Positions 12,867 through 23,200 of a DNA stretch of 64,000 nt are shown here, one piece after another. The notes below the pieces were generated by a model, which did no database searches, was not told the origin of the DNA, and worked only from the letters and a program-made list of their open reading frames with translations. Source of the DNA: Lytechinus variegatus (lineage: Eukaryota; Echinodermata; Echinoidea; Temnopleuroida; Toxopneustidae); assembly GCF_018143015.1 (NCBI RefSeq), contig NC_054740.1:46617422-46681421 (forward strand), in the 5' to 3' direction. The translations under genes and the position numbers were made by a program. How positions within the stretch are numbered: position 1 is the stretch's first letter; every line of letters starts with the position of its first letter.

Positions 12867-13186
12867 ATTAAAGAAAAATCAGAAAACACATTTTTTTTAG
12901 TTGACATTAAAATATAACAGGAAGAGTGAAATCTGAAATACAAGTCCCGGTCAGGAACAGATATACAATAGTCACGTGCATGAATGAGAAGAGGTACTGA
13001 AGCAAAAACGAAAAGAAAGGGAACTTACAACATAAAAAGCACGATACAGAAAGGCAGTTCAGGAAACCTATGAGCATGATGATAGAAGAGGCAAAGAAAG
13101 TCCGCTTATTGTGTATTGAAGGGTGAACAAGCCGCAGTTTTGAGCATGTGTATTGTCCGTTGCTTGAGCCCACGAACACCCACAAA

Positions 13187-13738
13187 AAAAAGTGAGTCAC
13201 CTTGACTCACTTTGGCGAGTCACCAGTTTGTCCGTATAGCGAAACACTTTTACGAATATGTGAGTCACCATGACTCATTAAGATGAGTCTGATCATAGAA
13301 GACTCATTTTTAATGCATCATAGTGACTCATCTTTGCCTTGCAGACTCATTTGTAATGAGTCATGGTGACTCACATAATTTAAAGACTCACTTCAAATGA
13401 GTCACCCGACTCATTTAAAGTGAGTCATTAAGATGCTGACTCACTTTAAATGAGTCACATTGACTCGTTTGAAGTGAGTCAGTAAGACTCAGACTCATTT
13501 GGAATGAGTCACGGTGACTCATGTGATCCTTCTAGTGTGTCGTTATACGGACAAACCAGTGACTCATCAATGATGAGTCAGGGTGACTCACTTTTTGCCT
13601 AGGTGAGTCACATGACTCAGATGGTTTTACTTAAATGAGTCATTACTTATGTTCGTAGATCAAGCCTCTTGACTCACTTCATGTATGAAGAAGTGAGTCA
13701 AGGCGACTCAACTGAAAATGAGTCAAATACATATGTGA
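13187..13738. repeat. Left TGAGTCA/TGACTCA array
   Basis: By my count 23 exact copies of TGAGTCA or its complement TGACTCA lie in ~550 bp, plus several one-base variants. They alternate in orientation and are spaced irregularly by 5-40 bp. The heptamer is the canonical AP-1 (TRE) site. Nested inside is a smaller inverted pair, CAGTTTGTCCGTATAGCGA at 13224 and its inverse ending near 13558. The partner array is at 28938-29160, and both outer ends read CACCCACA(N)AAAAGTGAGTCA in inverted orientation. Confidence 0.85.
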
Positions 13739-14545
13739 TAATTAAACCAAAAGAGAAGGGTGTAAAATGATGCCAAATAAAATAAATGGTCTGTTGTCAT
13801 CATAGGGGCTTTTCCAAAAATGATTAACAATAACATTTTCCAAGTAAACATAGATCATCAGCAAAATTGAATGGATCAGGAAGTCTCTTTGCATGCTTTA
13901 GAAGTGCCGATTATGATGGACCTACAACCAACAGATCAATAGCCTAATGCTAACTTAACAGACACATCACAATCAGTTAAAGCAAAAGAACTAGAATGTA
14001 TAAATGCATTATACATGCCATCTGATTTATTTCCTCTCAACAATAAATCTCTGGAGTTACCACCAATATTACCAAAACAAAAGTGACCATTATGCATCAG
14101 TGATGTAACCACAACAGACAGAAATGTGTTTCATGGGATAAATGTTTAAGAGTTTACTTGAAAAATAATTATGGTTGCTGTGCATTTCTTTCTATAATAA
14201 AATCTATTCTCAAGCGTAGAATCCAGTCACCAAACATGTAAATAAGTGCACTGCTACCTCTCATCAAATAAAAAATAAATATATCAAAAGAGAGTGATAG
14301 ATTTTATGATTTTATAACTGATTGGCAACATGGTTTAACCGACTAAACAAAGATAAAGCTGTCACAAAACGGCTATGAAATTGGAGAGAGTGTGATAATG
14401 ATATTCCATTATTTCTCACAGTAATTATCCTTAATAACTTTTCTTTTTACCCTGATATAACAATGTTTCGACCTCGTTATAATGAGATTCCACTGTAATT
14501 CAAATATCGTACTTCACAAAAATCTCTTTCCGAATCGTACATTTT
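13739..14545. other. AT-rich non-coding spacer
   Basis: No long open frame, splice-bounded exon or strong repeat seen. It ends in short TTCACTGAAATTCATAA-type repeats (14550-14620) that resume at 19855-19940. The LTR element therefore inserted into that small repeat. Confidence 0.4.
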
Positions 14546-14625
14546 TTACAGTATCATTTCTTCACTGAAATTCATAATTCACTGGAATTGAAACAATTCA
14601 TGAAATCATAATTCTTTTATAGTAT

Positions 14626-15488
14626 TGTCACGAATTTGTATTTGTATTATACTGTCGTTCTTGGTATTCATTTGTAATATACTGTCATTCTTGATATCCA
14701 TTGAGAGCAGAGCCTTCTTGAGCTTGTAAATCGCACAGCTTGCGAGATGTCTACATCTCGCTCTGCCTGAGCGTCCTTCCAACATTCCCAGCTGAGGTCA
14801 AACATTATTTATTACCTGGGCCTCGCTCGTCAAGAGCGACTGTCCTTCGCTTACGTAACGGCGAGGATAGTCTCTCAGTCGCGTGCGACCTCGCCCAGCG
14901 ATGACAGATCTCTGTCGCGTGCGACCTCGCCTGACCTCACGCCGAGGACAGTTCTGTTTTGCATAAGTCCAGGGTCTCGCTCGCTCGTAAACATAGTCTG
15001 CCCTTGTGTTATGCAACATCAAGGACCGACTCTCAGTCGCGTGCAGCCCATCTCGGCCGAGGACGAATGTTGTTCTTGGGAGAGGGATAGAAACTAGCTC
15101 AAGGATGCTTTGCTCGATTTAGCTCTCTATAAAAGGGGTGGTAATTCGCATTTCGAAAGAGATTCTCGGGGCATGTCTTGGAGTCCATTTCAATCGATTG
15201 TATAGTTGGATTGTGTCTTATTCCTCGAACGCGTTACTATAATAAACGGACAGTCTGACCTAAAAGTCAGCTTTGATTGTTTCACTCTGCTGTTCCACAC
15301 TTTTGAGAGAATAGATGTACGGATAGTTGATTTACGTTCTGAGAGAACTGAAAGAATTGAAGTGAGAACTTTTATACAGAGACAGTGAGAGGGGAGAAAA
15401 CGAACACTTGTGAACTCAGTGAGATCTGTGAGAGCCTACACTTTAGTGATTTAATAATTTCCAATCCCCTTATATAAATTTCGTAACA
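14626..15488 (+). repeat. 5' LTR (863 bp)
   Basis: The U3 part carries repeated, nearly palindromic GTCGCGTGCGACCTCGCC words (14870-14935), a plausible enhancer. A TATAAAA box lies at 15128-15134 and an AATAAA signal at 15241-15246, so transcription should start about 25-30 bp after the TATA box and R should include the AATAAA. The small open frames at 14798-15022 and 15206-15388 recur in the 3' LTR and are not genes. Confidence 0.9.
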
Positions 15489-15489
15489 C

Positions 15490-15506
15490 TGGTGGCAGCG
15501 GTGGGA
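15490..15506 (+). other. Primer-binding site, probably tRNA-Leu
   Basis: TGGTGGCAGCGGTGGGA starts one base after the 5' LTR. It is complementary to a tRNA 3' end of the form TCCCACCGCTGCCACCA, which matches the metazoan tRNA-Leu(AAG) acceptor/T-arm end as I recall it. The location and terminal TGG are seen directly; the tRNA identity rests on memory. Confidence 0.7.
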
Positions 15507-15532
15507 TTTTGGACTTCAACACGTTAGTCGAT

Positions 15533-16702
15533 ATGCCTGGAAGGAGAAGAAAGACAGACTTAGAACAAGAGATCAAGCAGCTGAAAGTTGAGCTTGATCA
15601 GGCGAGACTACATTCCCAAGTTTCAGATGGAGATGATGATTCTGACAGCGAGGTTAAAATTATCGGCCCCGACAACTACCATGACCGCAGGGCTGCTATT
15701 CAACTTCCACATCAGGAATATTTTGATGGGACGCGCCCCTGGGAGAGTTTCATATTTTCGTTCCACAACATCGCTGAAGCTTGTGATTGGAATGCGAACG
15801 AAAAACGATTTCGGATGCTGGCATGTCTACGAGGAGATGCTGCCGATTTTGCCTTCCAACAGCTGACTTCCGATGTGACGGGAAACTTTGATAAGCTTGT
15901 AGCAGCATTAAGTGAACGATTTGAAAATAGGAAAACCCCAGCATCATTCGTTTCTCAGCTGGAAGCAAGACGTCTTGGGCCTAAAGAACTAATTGCTGAT
16001 TACGCCGCCGACGTTAGAAGGCTCACAACTTTCGGCTACCCAAGTGCAGACGTTGAGACAATAGAGACCATTAGTACGCGCCATTTCTTAAGAGGACTGG
16101 GTGATCAAAATATGATCCTTGCCGTCGGAATGCACGAGCCTAAATCCCTACAAGAGGCCAGGGAAATTGCGGAACGGTATATGAACTTGAGAGAGGAGAA
16201 TGGTCGCAGCAGCTACCGGCCGATTAGGGCTCTGTCATCCTCTTCGATCAACGTATCCGATGATCGTCTGGCTGATTTTGAGCGTCGAGTTACCTCCATT
16301 GACAAAAGACTCGATACTCTTTCTTCTCTTCTGAAAGAACAGGTCGAGAGGCAATCGCAGTCGGGAGACGTTCGCCAAGGGAGACGAGGTAATGACGATA
16401 GAGGGCGCATTCCTCGGGGTAATAGACCACTGCACAGCCGATGCTATGAGTGTGATAGGGAAGGACATTTAGCTCGTAATTGCCCTAATGTTCATCCCTA
16501 TGATAGTCGCCACTACCCACCACAACAAACATTTGCACCCCAGCCATGGGCTCCGCCACAGCACATGCAGTCGACACCCTACCCACAACAGATGTGGGGT
16601 CAGACATCACCACCGCCCCCACCCACTCAGGCCATGCATCAAACATGTCAAATGGAGGATGCTCCCCCACCCTCTAGAGATCATACGGACGCGGGAAACT
16701 AG
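15533..16702 (+). CDS. gag: Gag of the LTR element
   Basis: 389 codons from the ATG at 15533; the frame is open further upstream, but this is its first ATG. The N-terminus is basic and coiled (LEQEIKQLKVELDQARLHSQ). A capsid-like retrotransposon gag domain follows, with YFDGTRPWESFIFSFHNIAE, LRGDAADFAFQQLTS, LVAALSERFENRKTPASFVS and RHFLRGLGDQNMILAVG. One CCHC zinc knuckle, CYECDREGHLARNC, lies around residues 303-316, followed by a Pro/Gln/His-rich tail. The product should assemble particles and bind the element RNA. The ORF is intact, with no frameshift. It ends at TAG inside a -1 frameshift site, so a fraction of ribosomes should read on into the protease frame. Confidence 0.9.
   Translation: MPGRRRKTDLEQEIKQLKVELDQARLHSQVSDGDDDSDSEVKIIGPDNYHDRRAAIQLPHQEYFDGTRPWESFIFSFHNIAEACDWNANEKRFRMLACLRGDAADFAFQQLTSDVTGNFDKLVAALSERFENRKTPASFVSQLEARRLGPKELIADYAADVRRLTTFGYPSADVETIETISTRHFLRGLGDQNMILAVGMHEPKSLQEAREIAERYMNLREENGRSSYRPIRALSSSSINVSDDRLADFERRVTSIDKRLDTLSSLLKEQVERQSQSGDVRQGRRGNDDRGRIPRGNRPLHSRCYECDREGHLARNCPNVHPYDSRHYPPQQTFAPQPWAPPQHMQSTPYPQQMWGQTSPPPPPTQAMHQTCQMEDAPPPSRDHTDAGN
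16693..16699 (+). promoter_or_regulatory. -1 ribosomal frameshift site G GGA AAC
   Basis: In the gag frame the last codons read GCG GGA AAC TAG, so GGGAAAC is in the correct X XXY YYZ register immediately before the stop. After a one-base slip back, reading continues CTA GGA GGG GCC into the open protease frame without a break. The same heptamer type is used by some retroviruses at gag-pro junctions. I did not model a downstream pseudoknot. Confidence 0.8.
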
Positions 16703-18147
16703 GAGGGGCCGATCCAATCGACCAGGTTTCGGCCCTTGAAAATAGAGTTGGCGGTGCACGAAGTTTTATAAAGCTCATCAAAACTAAGGGGATTTCTGCC
16801 TTTATTGGAGTGAATGTTAATGGTGCTAATGCTAAATTTTTGGTCGACTCTGGAGCAGCAGTAACTGTCATATCACCCAAAGTGTATCATAGTATAGCCC
16901 AAGACTCACGCCCAAATCTGATGAGTCTGACAGAAGACATCCAACTTCAGGCAGCAGGCGACTCGATACTTAATATTCATGGAACTGCCGATATTGACAT
17001 ATCGATTGAGGACAAAACATTCAGGTGGAATGTATTTGTTGCCGACATAAGTGACGAGGGCCTTCTCGGATTTGATTTCATACACCACTTCAATTTTGTT
17101 CTCGAACCGAGGCGTGGACTACTCCTGAACGATCGCCTGTTTCGCTTTCAGATTGTGGGCGACCACGTAAGCTGTAGTGTGAACGTGAAGAGTAACATCG
17201 TCAGCCCAGCTAACTCAGAGGTTATCATTGCTGGGTGTTCGGATACTTCAACGTTAGACCCAGAAGAGTTACCCTATGGATTGATTGAACCCATAGGTGA
17301 CAGGGAGACCTTAGAGCCGATACATGAAGCTAGTCGCTTAGTCGATATCAGTAGGAAGGATATCGATTCACCAGTGCGCGTAGCCAATGCACTTGATAAG
17401 GATCATGTGCATGCTGGGAAAAATATTGCAAACCTTCAACAAGGAGACGATGTGCATGGAAAATGTATGGATGAGGTATTTCCGTTGCCAGTAAAAGTGG
17501 TGAAAAGTAGTTCTGCATCTGATACATTGGTGTTTGAGGGTGCACGGCCAACAGAGAAACTGTCTGTATCCACCCAAACTCAAACAGCTTCTTCTGCAAA
17601 AGAAGGGGCTCCATATGTGAAGAATTTATCTTGTATTAAGTGGTTAGCTGCCGTAGTTGTCGTCGTCGTCGCGTTAGCCGCAGGTGTAAGTCGTGTATTG
17701 TCAAGATACAGAGTTATAATTGGTAGTATGTTAATGTGTTTAATTGGAGTCGTCGCGGTGCGCTGGAATAATGTTAGTGTTGCCCGTGTTAAGGACGGAG
17801 CAGCAAGGTCATTAAATTGGAGGTTCCGGTCGATTCTAAGGAGGCTTATGAGAGCAAGTAGTGTTTCAAAGCAGCAGAAGAAGACAAAGGTGTATAAGCA
17901 TATAATTAGTGTAAACCAGGGTGTCATTGTTGGAAATCTTGCACATGAGGAATTGCTCAAAATTCAGCGAGATGATCCTGGTGTGTCGATTGTGCTTGAC
18001 TGGCTCACCAAGTCCCCGGACAGACCTATCCCCGGAAAGACGCGACAGCCAACTCGACTTGTCATGAACTTCAAGTTCGTAACACTAACCGCGAGCATTG
18101 AATTGACTTTTGGATTATCTCATGGCATAAAGAAGAAACTTTTGTAA
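16699..18147 (+). CDS. pro: Protease frame with unusual membrane-spanning C-terminal region, no RT
   Basis: 483 codons expressed as a gag extension by -1 frameshift. The retropepsin core is clear: AKFLVDSGAAVTVISPKVYH (DSG active site) and later EGLLGFDFIHHF. The next part resembles the Ty3/Gypsy stretch between PR and RT. Instead of RT/RNase H there is a Ser/Thr-rich linker (about 17500-17610) and two hydrophobic segments, 17641-17706 (WLAAVVVVVVALAAG) and 17716-17769 (IIGSMLMCLIGVVAVRW), then a basic region. Near the end, LLKIQRDDPGVSIVLDWL resembles the connector that normally follows RNase H. RT/RH/IN are therefore missing and replaced by, or collapsed around, a possible membrane anchor. 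The frame is intact. Confidence 0.8.
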   Translation, partial: LGGADPIDQVSALENRVGGARSFIKLIKTKGISAFIGVNVNGANAKFLVDSGAAVTVISPKVYHSIAQDSRPNLMSLTEDIQLQAAGDSILNIHGTADIDISIEDKTFRWNVFVADISDEGLLGFDFIHHFNFVLEPRRGLLLNDRLFRFQIVGDHVSCSVNVKSNIVSPANSEVIIAGCSDTSTLDPEELPYGLIEPIGDRETLEPIHEASRLVDISRKDIDSPVRVANALDKDHVHAGKNIANLQQGDDVHGKCMDEVFPLPVKVVKSSSASDTLVFEGARPTEKLSVSTQTQTASSAKEGAPYVKNLSCIKWLAAVVVVVVALAAGVSRVLSRYRVIIGSMLMCLIGVVAVRWNNVSVARVKDGAARSLNWRFRSILRRLMRASSVSKQQKKTKVYKHIISVNQGVIVGNLAHEELLKIQRDDPGVSIVLDWLTKSPDRPIPGKTRQPTRLVMNFKFVTLTASIELTFGLSHGIKKKLL

Positions 18148-18972
18148 TGAAGAACTGTTCCCTGTCGCTGTATACATGGACTTTAAGTATTCTTTTTGTC
18201 TTCATTATGTTTTTGTCATAATCTCTATATTCACATCCGTCTTCATCTTTCTCCTCATCCTTGTACTTACTGATGCGTGATGTGCATCTCTCGCTTAACA
18301 CTTCCTCTTATGGAGACAATATTTTCGTTAAATTTGGTGTGTCTGTTTTTATATTACGCCCTACCTTTTGCTTGAATTTGTTTTACTCTCTGTCTTAATC
18401 TTCCATTCTTTTTTTTATTCTTTCTCATCCTCTAACGGCTTGCTCTGTTTTATTCACTTATGTCATGGTTGATAACGTTATCTATTTTCTTATTCAGTAG
18501 TTGGTGGTTTAAACTGTTCATTTATTTTGTTTTAATTCATACGTGTCCATTATACTACTTACATATAGATCAGGATATTCCTGGCTTTCTTGGTTTATTG
18601 ATATTTTTCTTGCGTAGCCATTTTTTAGTGTTTAATTGGTTCTCCCGTGTTGAATGTCGCACTTACTGCCCTGTCACTAATGCTGTTGGCGACACGCAAC
18701 CGTAAGGCACGAAATTCAGCAAAGAGATCCGACAATTCATAGCTAGCCTTAAATAATTAGCTTATATTAGTAGGCATATTCATTTGTACAGATCCAGTCA
18801 CACATTTAATCAGGTTAAATACTGCTAATAATAGTGTATGTTGTAGATAGAGGCTAATTACGACACCATTTTTCTTTACTTTTTGGTAATGTTTATTTTA
18901 GATGATTTTGCGTCATTATGCTTTGCACAGTCAATAGGTTTGAATCTGTCACTGAGGACAGTGACTTTTTCC
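18148..18972 (+). other. 3' internal untranslated part of the LTR element
   Basis: About 825 bp between the protease-frame stop and the polypurine tract. One hydrophobic 81-codon open frame (18460-18705) has no recognisable domain; it could be a remnant of an env or accessory gene, or chance. No integrase motif was found in any frame. Confidence 0.5.
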
Positions 18973-18984
18973 GGGGAGGGGGGA
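18973..18984 (+). other. Polypurine tract
   Basis: GGGGAGGGGGGA, three bases before the 3' LTR (TGTCACG at 18988); the expected plus-strand primer. Confidence 0.85.
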
Positions 18985-18987
18985 TAG

Positions 18988-19850
18988 TGTCACGAATTTG
19001 TATTTGTATTATACTGTCATTCTTGGTATTCATTTGTACTATACTGTCATTCTTGATATCCATTGAGAGCAGAGCCTTCTTGAGCTTGTAAATCGCACAG
19101 CTTGCGGGATGTCTACATCTCGCTCTGCCTGAGCGTCCTTCCAACATTCCCAGCTGAGGTCAAACATTATTTATTACCTGGGCCTCGCTCGTCAAGAGCG
19201 ACTGTCCTTCGCTTACGTAACGGCGAGGATAGTCTCTCAGTCGCGTGCGACCTCGCCCAGCGATGACAGATCTCTGTCGCGTGCGACCTCGCCTGACCTC
19301 ACGCCGAGGACAGTTCTGTTTTGCATAAGTCCAGGGTCTCGCTCGCTCGTAAACATAGTCTGCCCTTGTGTTATGCAACATCAAGGACCGACTCTCAGTC
19401 GCGTGCAGCCCATCTCGGCCGAGGACGAATGTTGTTCTTGGGAGAGGGATAGAAACTAGCTCAAGGATGCTTTGCTCGATTTAGCTCTCTATAAAAGGGG
19501 TGGTAATTCGCATTTCGAAAGAGATTCTCGGGGCATGTCTTGGAGTCCATTTCAATCGATTGTATAGTTGGATTGTGTCTTATTCCTCGAACGCGTTACT
19601 ATAATAAACGGACAGTCTGACCTAAAAGTCAGCTTTGATTGTTTCACTCTGCTGTTCCACACTTTTGAGAGAATAGATGTACGGATAGTTGATTTACGTT
19701 CTGAGAGAACTGAAAGAATTGAAGTGAGAACTTTTATACAGAGACAGTGAGAGGGGAGAAAACGAACACTTGTGAACTCAGTGAGATCTGTGAGAGCCTA
19801 CACTTTAGTGATTTAATAATTTCCAATCCCCTTATATAAATTTCGTAACA
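18988..19850 (+). repeat. 3' LTR (863 bp)
   Basis: Same length and same ends as the 5' LTR. The three differences seen lie near offsets 32, 52 and 126. The TATAAAA is at 19490-19496. It is followed by the target duplication GTAT. Confidence 0.92.
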
Positions 19851-19854
19851 GTAT

Positions 19855-21116
19855 CATTTCTTCACTGAAACTGAAACAATTCATAATTCACTGAAATTCA
19901 TAATTTACTGAATTTGAAACAATTCACTATAAGTGAAACCTTCAAACACGAATTCCTAATACTCTGCTTACAACACAATACCATTGTTTTGGTACTTCAA
20001 AACCAATAACAGCTTTCCAGAAACCTTCTAAAATTCAGAATTTTTTCAAACTTAAGCATACGTACAAACACAATTTAAATTTAAGAATCCCCATGCATGA
20101 CATGGGAATCCCCCAAATGTCAATTTTTGCTGTAGGAAAACCCACAAAAATATTTTACTACTAATAGTACAAAAGACAATTTTAAAATGTGCTATTTGGA
20201 TTCTCAATTAATTTTTAAAGCACTTCGCAGAATCCCCCATTCTTAATACCATTTCTCTCACTGTGAAGCCCTGGTATTTTCTGCAAAATCTGCCTCCTAT
20301 AGCAGCTGTATCTTCAAGCAGATACTGACCTTTTCTATTCAAATATTTTTGTGCAATTTGTTTTTAAAGGGAATGATGATTGTGGTGATTGGGCTATTAA
20401 GCAATACCTTTGACATGCTTGGAAGTGTGCAGATTGGCTTAAAATTAATGACAGTGCTTTGTCAAATTTATAAAATTAGTTTCAAATCAGTTGCATGTGC
20501 TTACCATCTCAATAAATGTAAACATTGAAAATTGTTTCCCTCATGTACTGATGTTGGAAGCCATAATCTTGAAAAGTGCCTGTGTATAATTCTTGGAATG
20601 AAATACTAAGTTGCTTGAAACTTACAATCTAACTAAAATTCCATAGAGAACACTTAAAATGTAATTCTTCAAATTTGTGGTGTTAAACTTATTTACATGT
20701 ACAGTAACAAAATGTGTACAAAAATCAAAAAGTAGAATATTAATAGCTTAGTCTTCAATCCCCCCCCCCCAAAAAAAAATTGTTGTTGACCATCTGATCT
20801 GTAAAAATTTTGGGTCCAAATATCTTTTCTTTTTTGTGTGTGCAAAATCCTATTCTATCTGTGACAAAAATTTCATAAAGCATTTATACGTAATTCTTGG
20901 GATATGAAAAGATTTCCAATTCAAGGGCCACTGAAATTTGTACTGAAGCAAAGCGAAAAAATGCACATACTGGATGTCTAAATTCACGGTCAACCTGTAG
21001 TATCTATTTCAATCAATTTTGCACATAAAAGACAGATACAACACCTAAGGTGATTGCACGTAGAGAAAGTGTGACCAACTGTGTTGCAGTAGCATCACCA
21101 AATTAATTAATTTCTC
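19855..21116. other. Non-coding; probably 3' flank of the - strand split gene
   Basis: Starts with short TTCACTGAAATTCATAA repeats, then AT-rich DNA with a C/A homopolymer run at 20761. No coding exon seen. It lies just downstream of the stop codon at 21117 on the - strand and may include its 3'UTR. Confidence 0.35.
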
Positions 21117-21478
21117 TTAAACTGAAGAACTACTGGCATCAGCATTTCGGACAGCATTTAAGTCATACAGGCATCTTACGACCTTGGATGGGGGTTGAGA
21201 TGTGGAATCTATGTGCATCAGAATCTTCTGAATGAATGTGAGGGTGGTACCCATCTCGGGGTTGTATGATAAGTTGAATACATAATGGGCCGACATAAGC
21301 AGAGAGACTGCTGTCATGAGGTAGGTGGTTGTCTCGCAGATGACTTCATTCTCTGCTGTAATATAGAATGATGATTGCAGAATTTCTGTGATTTTTTCAT
21401 GATCACTGCTCAAGAGTCAGACCTGCACTGTCGGGCTTACTTTTGTAGATGATTTTGGCGATTGTTCCGTTTTTTATC
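21117..21478 (-). pseudogene. Terminal exon of a split gene (uncharacterised PEGED/RR-motif family)
   Basis: The - strand acceptor TTTTTTAG precedes 21478. The frame IKNGTIAKIIYKSKPDSAGL continues to a one-base shift near 21415, then SSDHEKITEILQSSFYITAE, SLLMSAHYVFNLSYNPEMG and TLTFIQKILMHID to a stop at 21117. The block with YVFNLSYNPE...TLTFIQK resembles the C-terminal part of large uncharacterised proteins common in fish and marine invertebrates, often predicted as sterile-alpha-motif-domain-3-like (from memory). With the three exons upstream it forms one gene. The frameshift suggests a pseudogene or an assembly error. Confidence 0.55.
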
Positions 21479-22781
21479 CTAAAAAAGGGAAACATAAGTG
21501 AGAAATGCTGATTAGTTTATTTCTGGTAATGTACACAAGGCAAATTGGTTGATCCTAGTGAAAATGATAACTTCAAGGTTATGCTAATACATATACTGCT
21601 AACGGTACTGTAGTTCAAGATGTATGATATTAAATGAAACACTATAGTATTTATTTTGATACTTTATAAATTGTAGCCTAAAGAACCGCAAGACTTACAA
21701 AAATGTAACTGTAATAAAGAATTTCTTAGCCATGGTTGAGTAAGTGTTAACTATGAATTATCATCCAAGCTCTATCAAATTACATGGATGGAAATGAATA
21801 ATAAATTGGACTCAGAGTTGAGAAATGTACTACTTTCTTGGAAACACCAAAACATCAAGTTGAACAGTTTATATAGCCATCAAATCATTTATATACAAGT
21901 GGAACACCTCTGGCAGTCTCGCCTGCATTACTCAGTTCATTGAGTTCAACATAGCAGCAGTGCTGACTTTGATGGTCAAAGTTCATTAAAGGACAAGTCC
22001 ACCCCAACAAAAACACTGACATGGCAACACACCTGGCTCATGGCATACTCCATTGAAAGTGGTTGTTTTTTGGAAGCCCCCCAGTTATGGCCGCCACAAG
22101 TTACAGTGAGGTGAAGTCGAATTCACCTATACTTTTCTTAAGCCACTTTAAAAATTTCTAAGTGCTTTTTAAATATGAAGTACTATTATTGCAACTTTCA
22201 ATTAGAATAATATTAGCAATTTTTTTTTTTTGGGGGGGGGGGGAAATTAAGATATAGGACCTACTCTTCACCTAAACCCCTATGAATTAAACCCTGGTGA
22301 GATATTGGTTTATAGGCTTCAGGAGGATGTTCTCAATTTATGTATCAACTCTGGAGATAATTTGAGATTCAATAAATCAATTTTCACGAAAATTATACTA
22401 ATGTGTAATCTTCTTTACATTGATGCTAAACAAAAGTTAGCAATCAAAATAATTAATCAAATGGGCAAAATCTAATTCCTTATTCTCATAAGTAGCATTC
22501 TATGGTAGGCAATATTCTTTTCTTAATCTTTCGAAGGTTAGGATCTTACTGTGATAGTAAGTTATACATCATTTCAAAACTAATATTAGAATTTCCTGTG
22601 TTAAAAGAGAGATTAAATCCAACATCTATTTCTTATGACTTTTTAAGAGTTTTGTGGTGCCAGGTCTCATATGGCCTGTCAGTTGAGCTATCTAAATGGG
22701 CATGCCTGCAACAGCTTCACTCACTCAAAATTCTGCTGATATTTGTATAAACCTTTAATGAATTTTATGCATCAAACTTAC

Positions 22782-22858
22782 CTGGCTATGCTGACAAAGC
22801 AATGCCTTCTCTTCCAAAATAGTAGGAATCAACAGAAGTGCTCCACATGATTTGATCA
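22782..22858 (-). pseudogene. Internal exon of the split gene
   Basis: 77 bp bounded on the - strand by TTTCTTCTTTGCAG (acceptor) and GTAAGTTTG (donor). One frame is open throughout: IKSCGALLLIPTILEEKALL and CQHSQ. Both splice sites match consensus well. It is too short for a longer open frame and is supported by its splice sites and by lying between homologous exons on the same strand. Confidence 0.55.
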
Positions 22859-23027
22859 CTGCAAAGAAGAAAAATGAAGACTGAACTCAAGCAATATAAA
22901 TCGAACTCCAGAATATCAGTATTTTTGTGGTTGTCCATTCAGAAATGTTAAAAATATACAGTATACAATTTACATTTTGACCAACTGGCCTGGGTCATCC
23001 TTCTTTAACCATTTGAATTGCACATCA

Positions 23028-23186
23028 GGGACCGTTTCATCAACATTTTTGTCTGACAAGTTGTTAGATCTGACATCTTTCCTTGATTCTGATTGGCTGA
23101 AAAGCATTGTTCCTGTGGTAACTGTCGGATAAACTGGCACTTGTCGGAAGAAACGTCCGACAAGTCCCTTCATGAAACGCTCCCCA
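23028..23186. mobile_element. Small MITE (~160 bp)
   Basis: It starts GGGACCGTTTCATCAAC and ends with the inverted ATGAAACGCTCCC. Inner inverted words TCTGACAAGT and TCCGACAAGT follow the same symmetry. The termini resemble the hairpin MITE at 8551. No clear target duplication. Confidence 0.6.
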
Positions 23187-23200
23187 GGTATATATAGAAG

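Larger units (their letters stand above)
8935..13165 (-). mobile_element. LINE-B: CR1/L2 (Jockey-group)-like retrotransposon, nearly full length
   Basis: Read on the - strand: a 5' region (about 13165-12867), an endonuclease-RT ORF (12866-9779), a ~800-bp 3'UTR, and a 3' terminus of short ATTGAA-type repeats (8935-8968), the kind of microsatellite end seen in CR1/L2 LINEs instead of poly-A. The 195-residue open frame at 9072-9659 lies in the 3'UTR and has no recognisable domain. The 5' end abuts the TGAGTCA array. Confidence 0.75.
14626..19850 (+). mobile_element. Non-autonomous Ty3/Gypsy-like LTR retrotransposon, recent insertion
   Basis: Complete element of 5225 bp flanked by the 4-bp duplication GTAT (14622-14625 and 19851-19854). 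Both LTRs are 863 bp, start TGTCACG, end CGTAACA and differ at only about three positions, all in the first 150 bp, which implies recent transposition. The internal part has a primer-binding site, gag, a retropepsin frame and a polypurine tract, but no reverse transcriptase, RNase H or integrase. It must be moved by enzymes of a related autonomous element. Confidence 0.92.

Noticed and set aside
15509..15532. Upstream start for gag at 15509
   Set aside because: That codon is TTG just after the primer-binding site; the first ATG in frame is at 15533.
21992..22130. Possible MITE end (AAAGGACAAGTCCACCCC)
   Set aside because: It looks like a repeat terminus, but no matching inverted end or duplication was found nearby, so no element was called.
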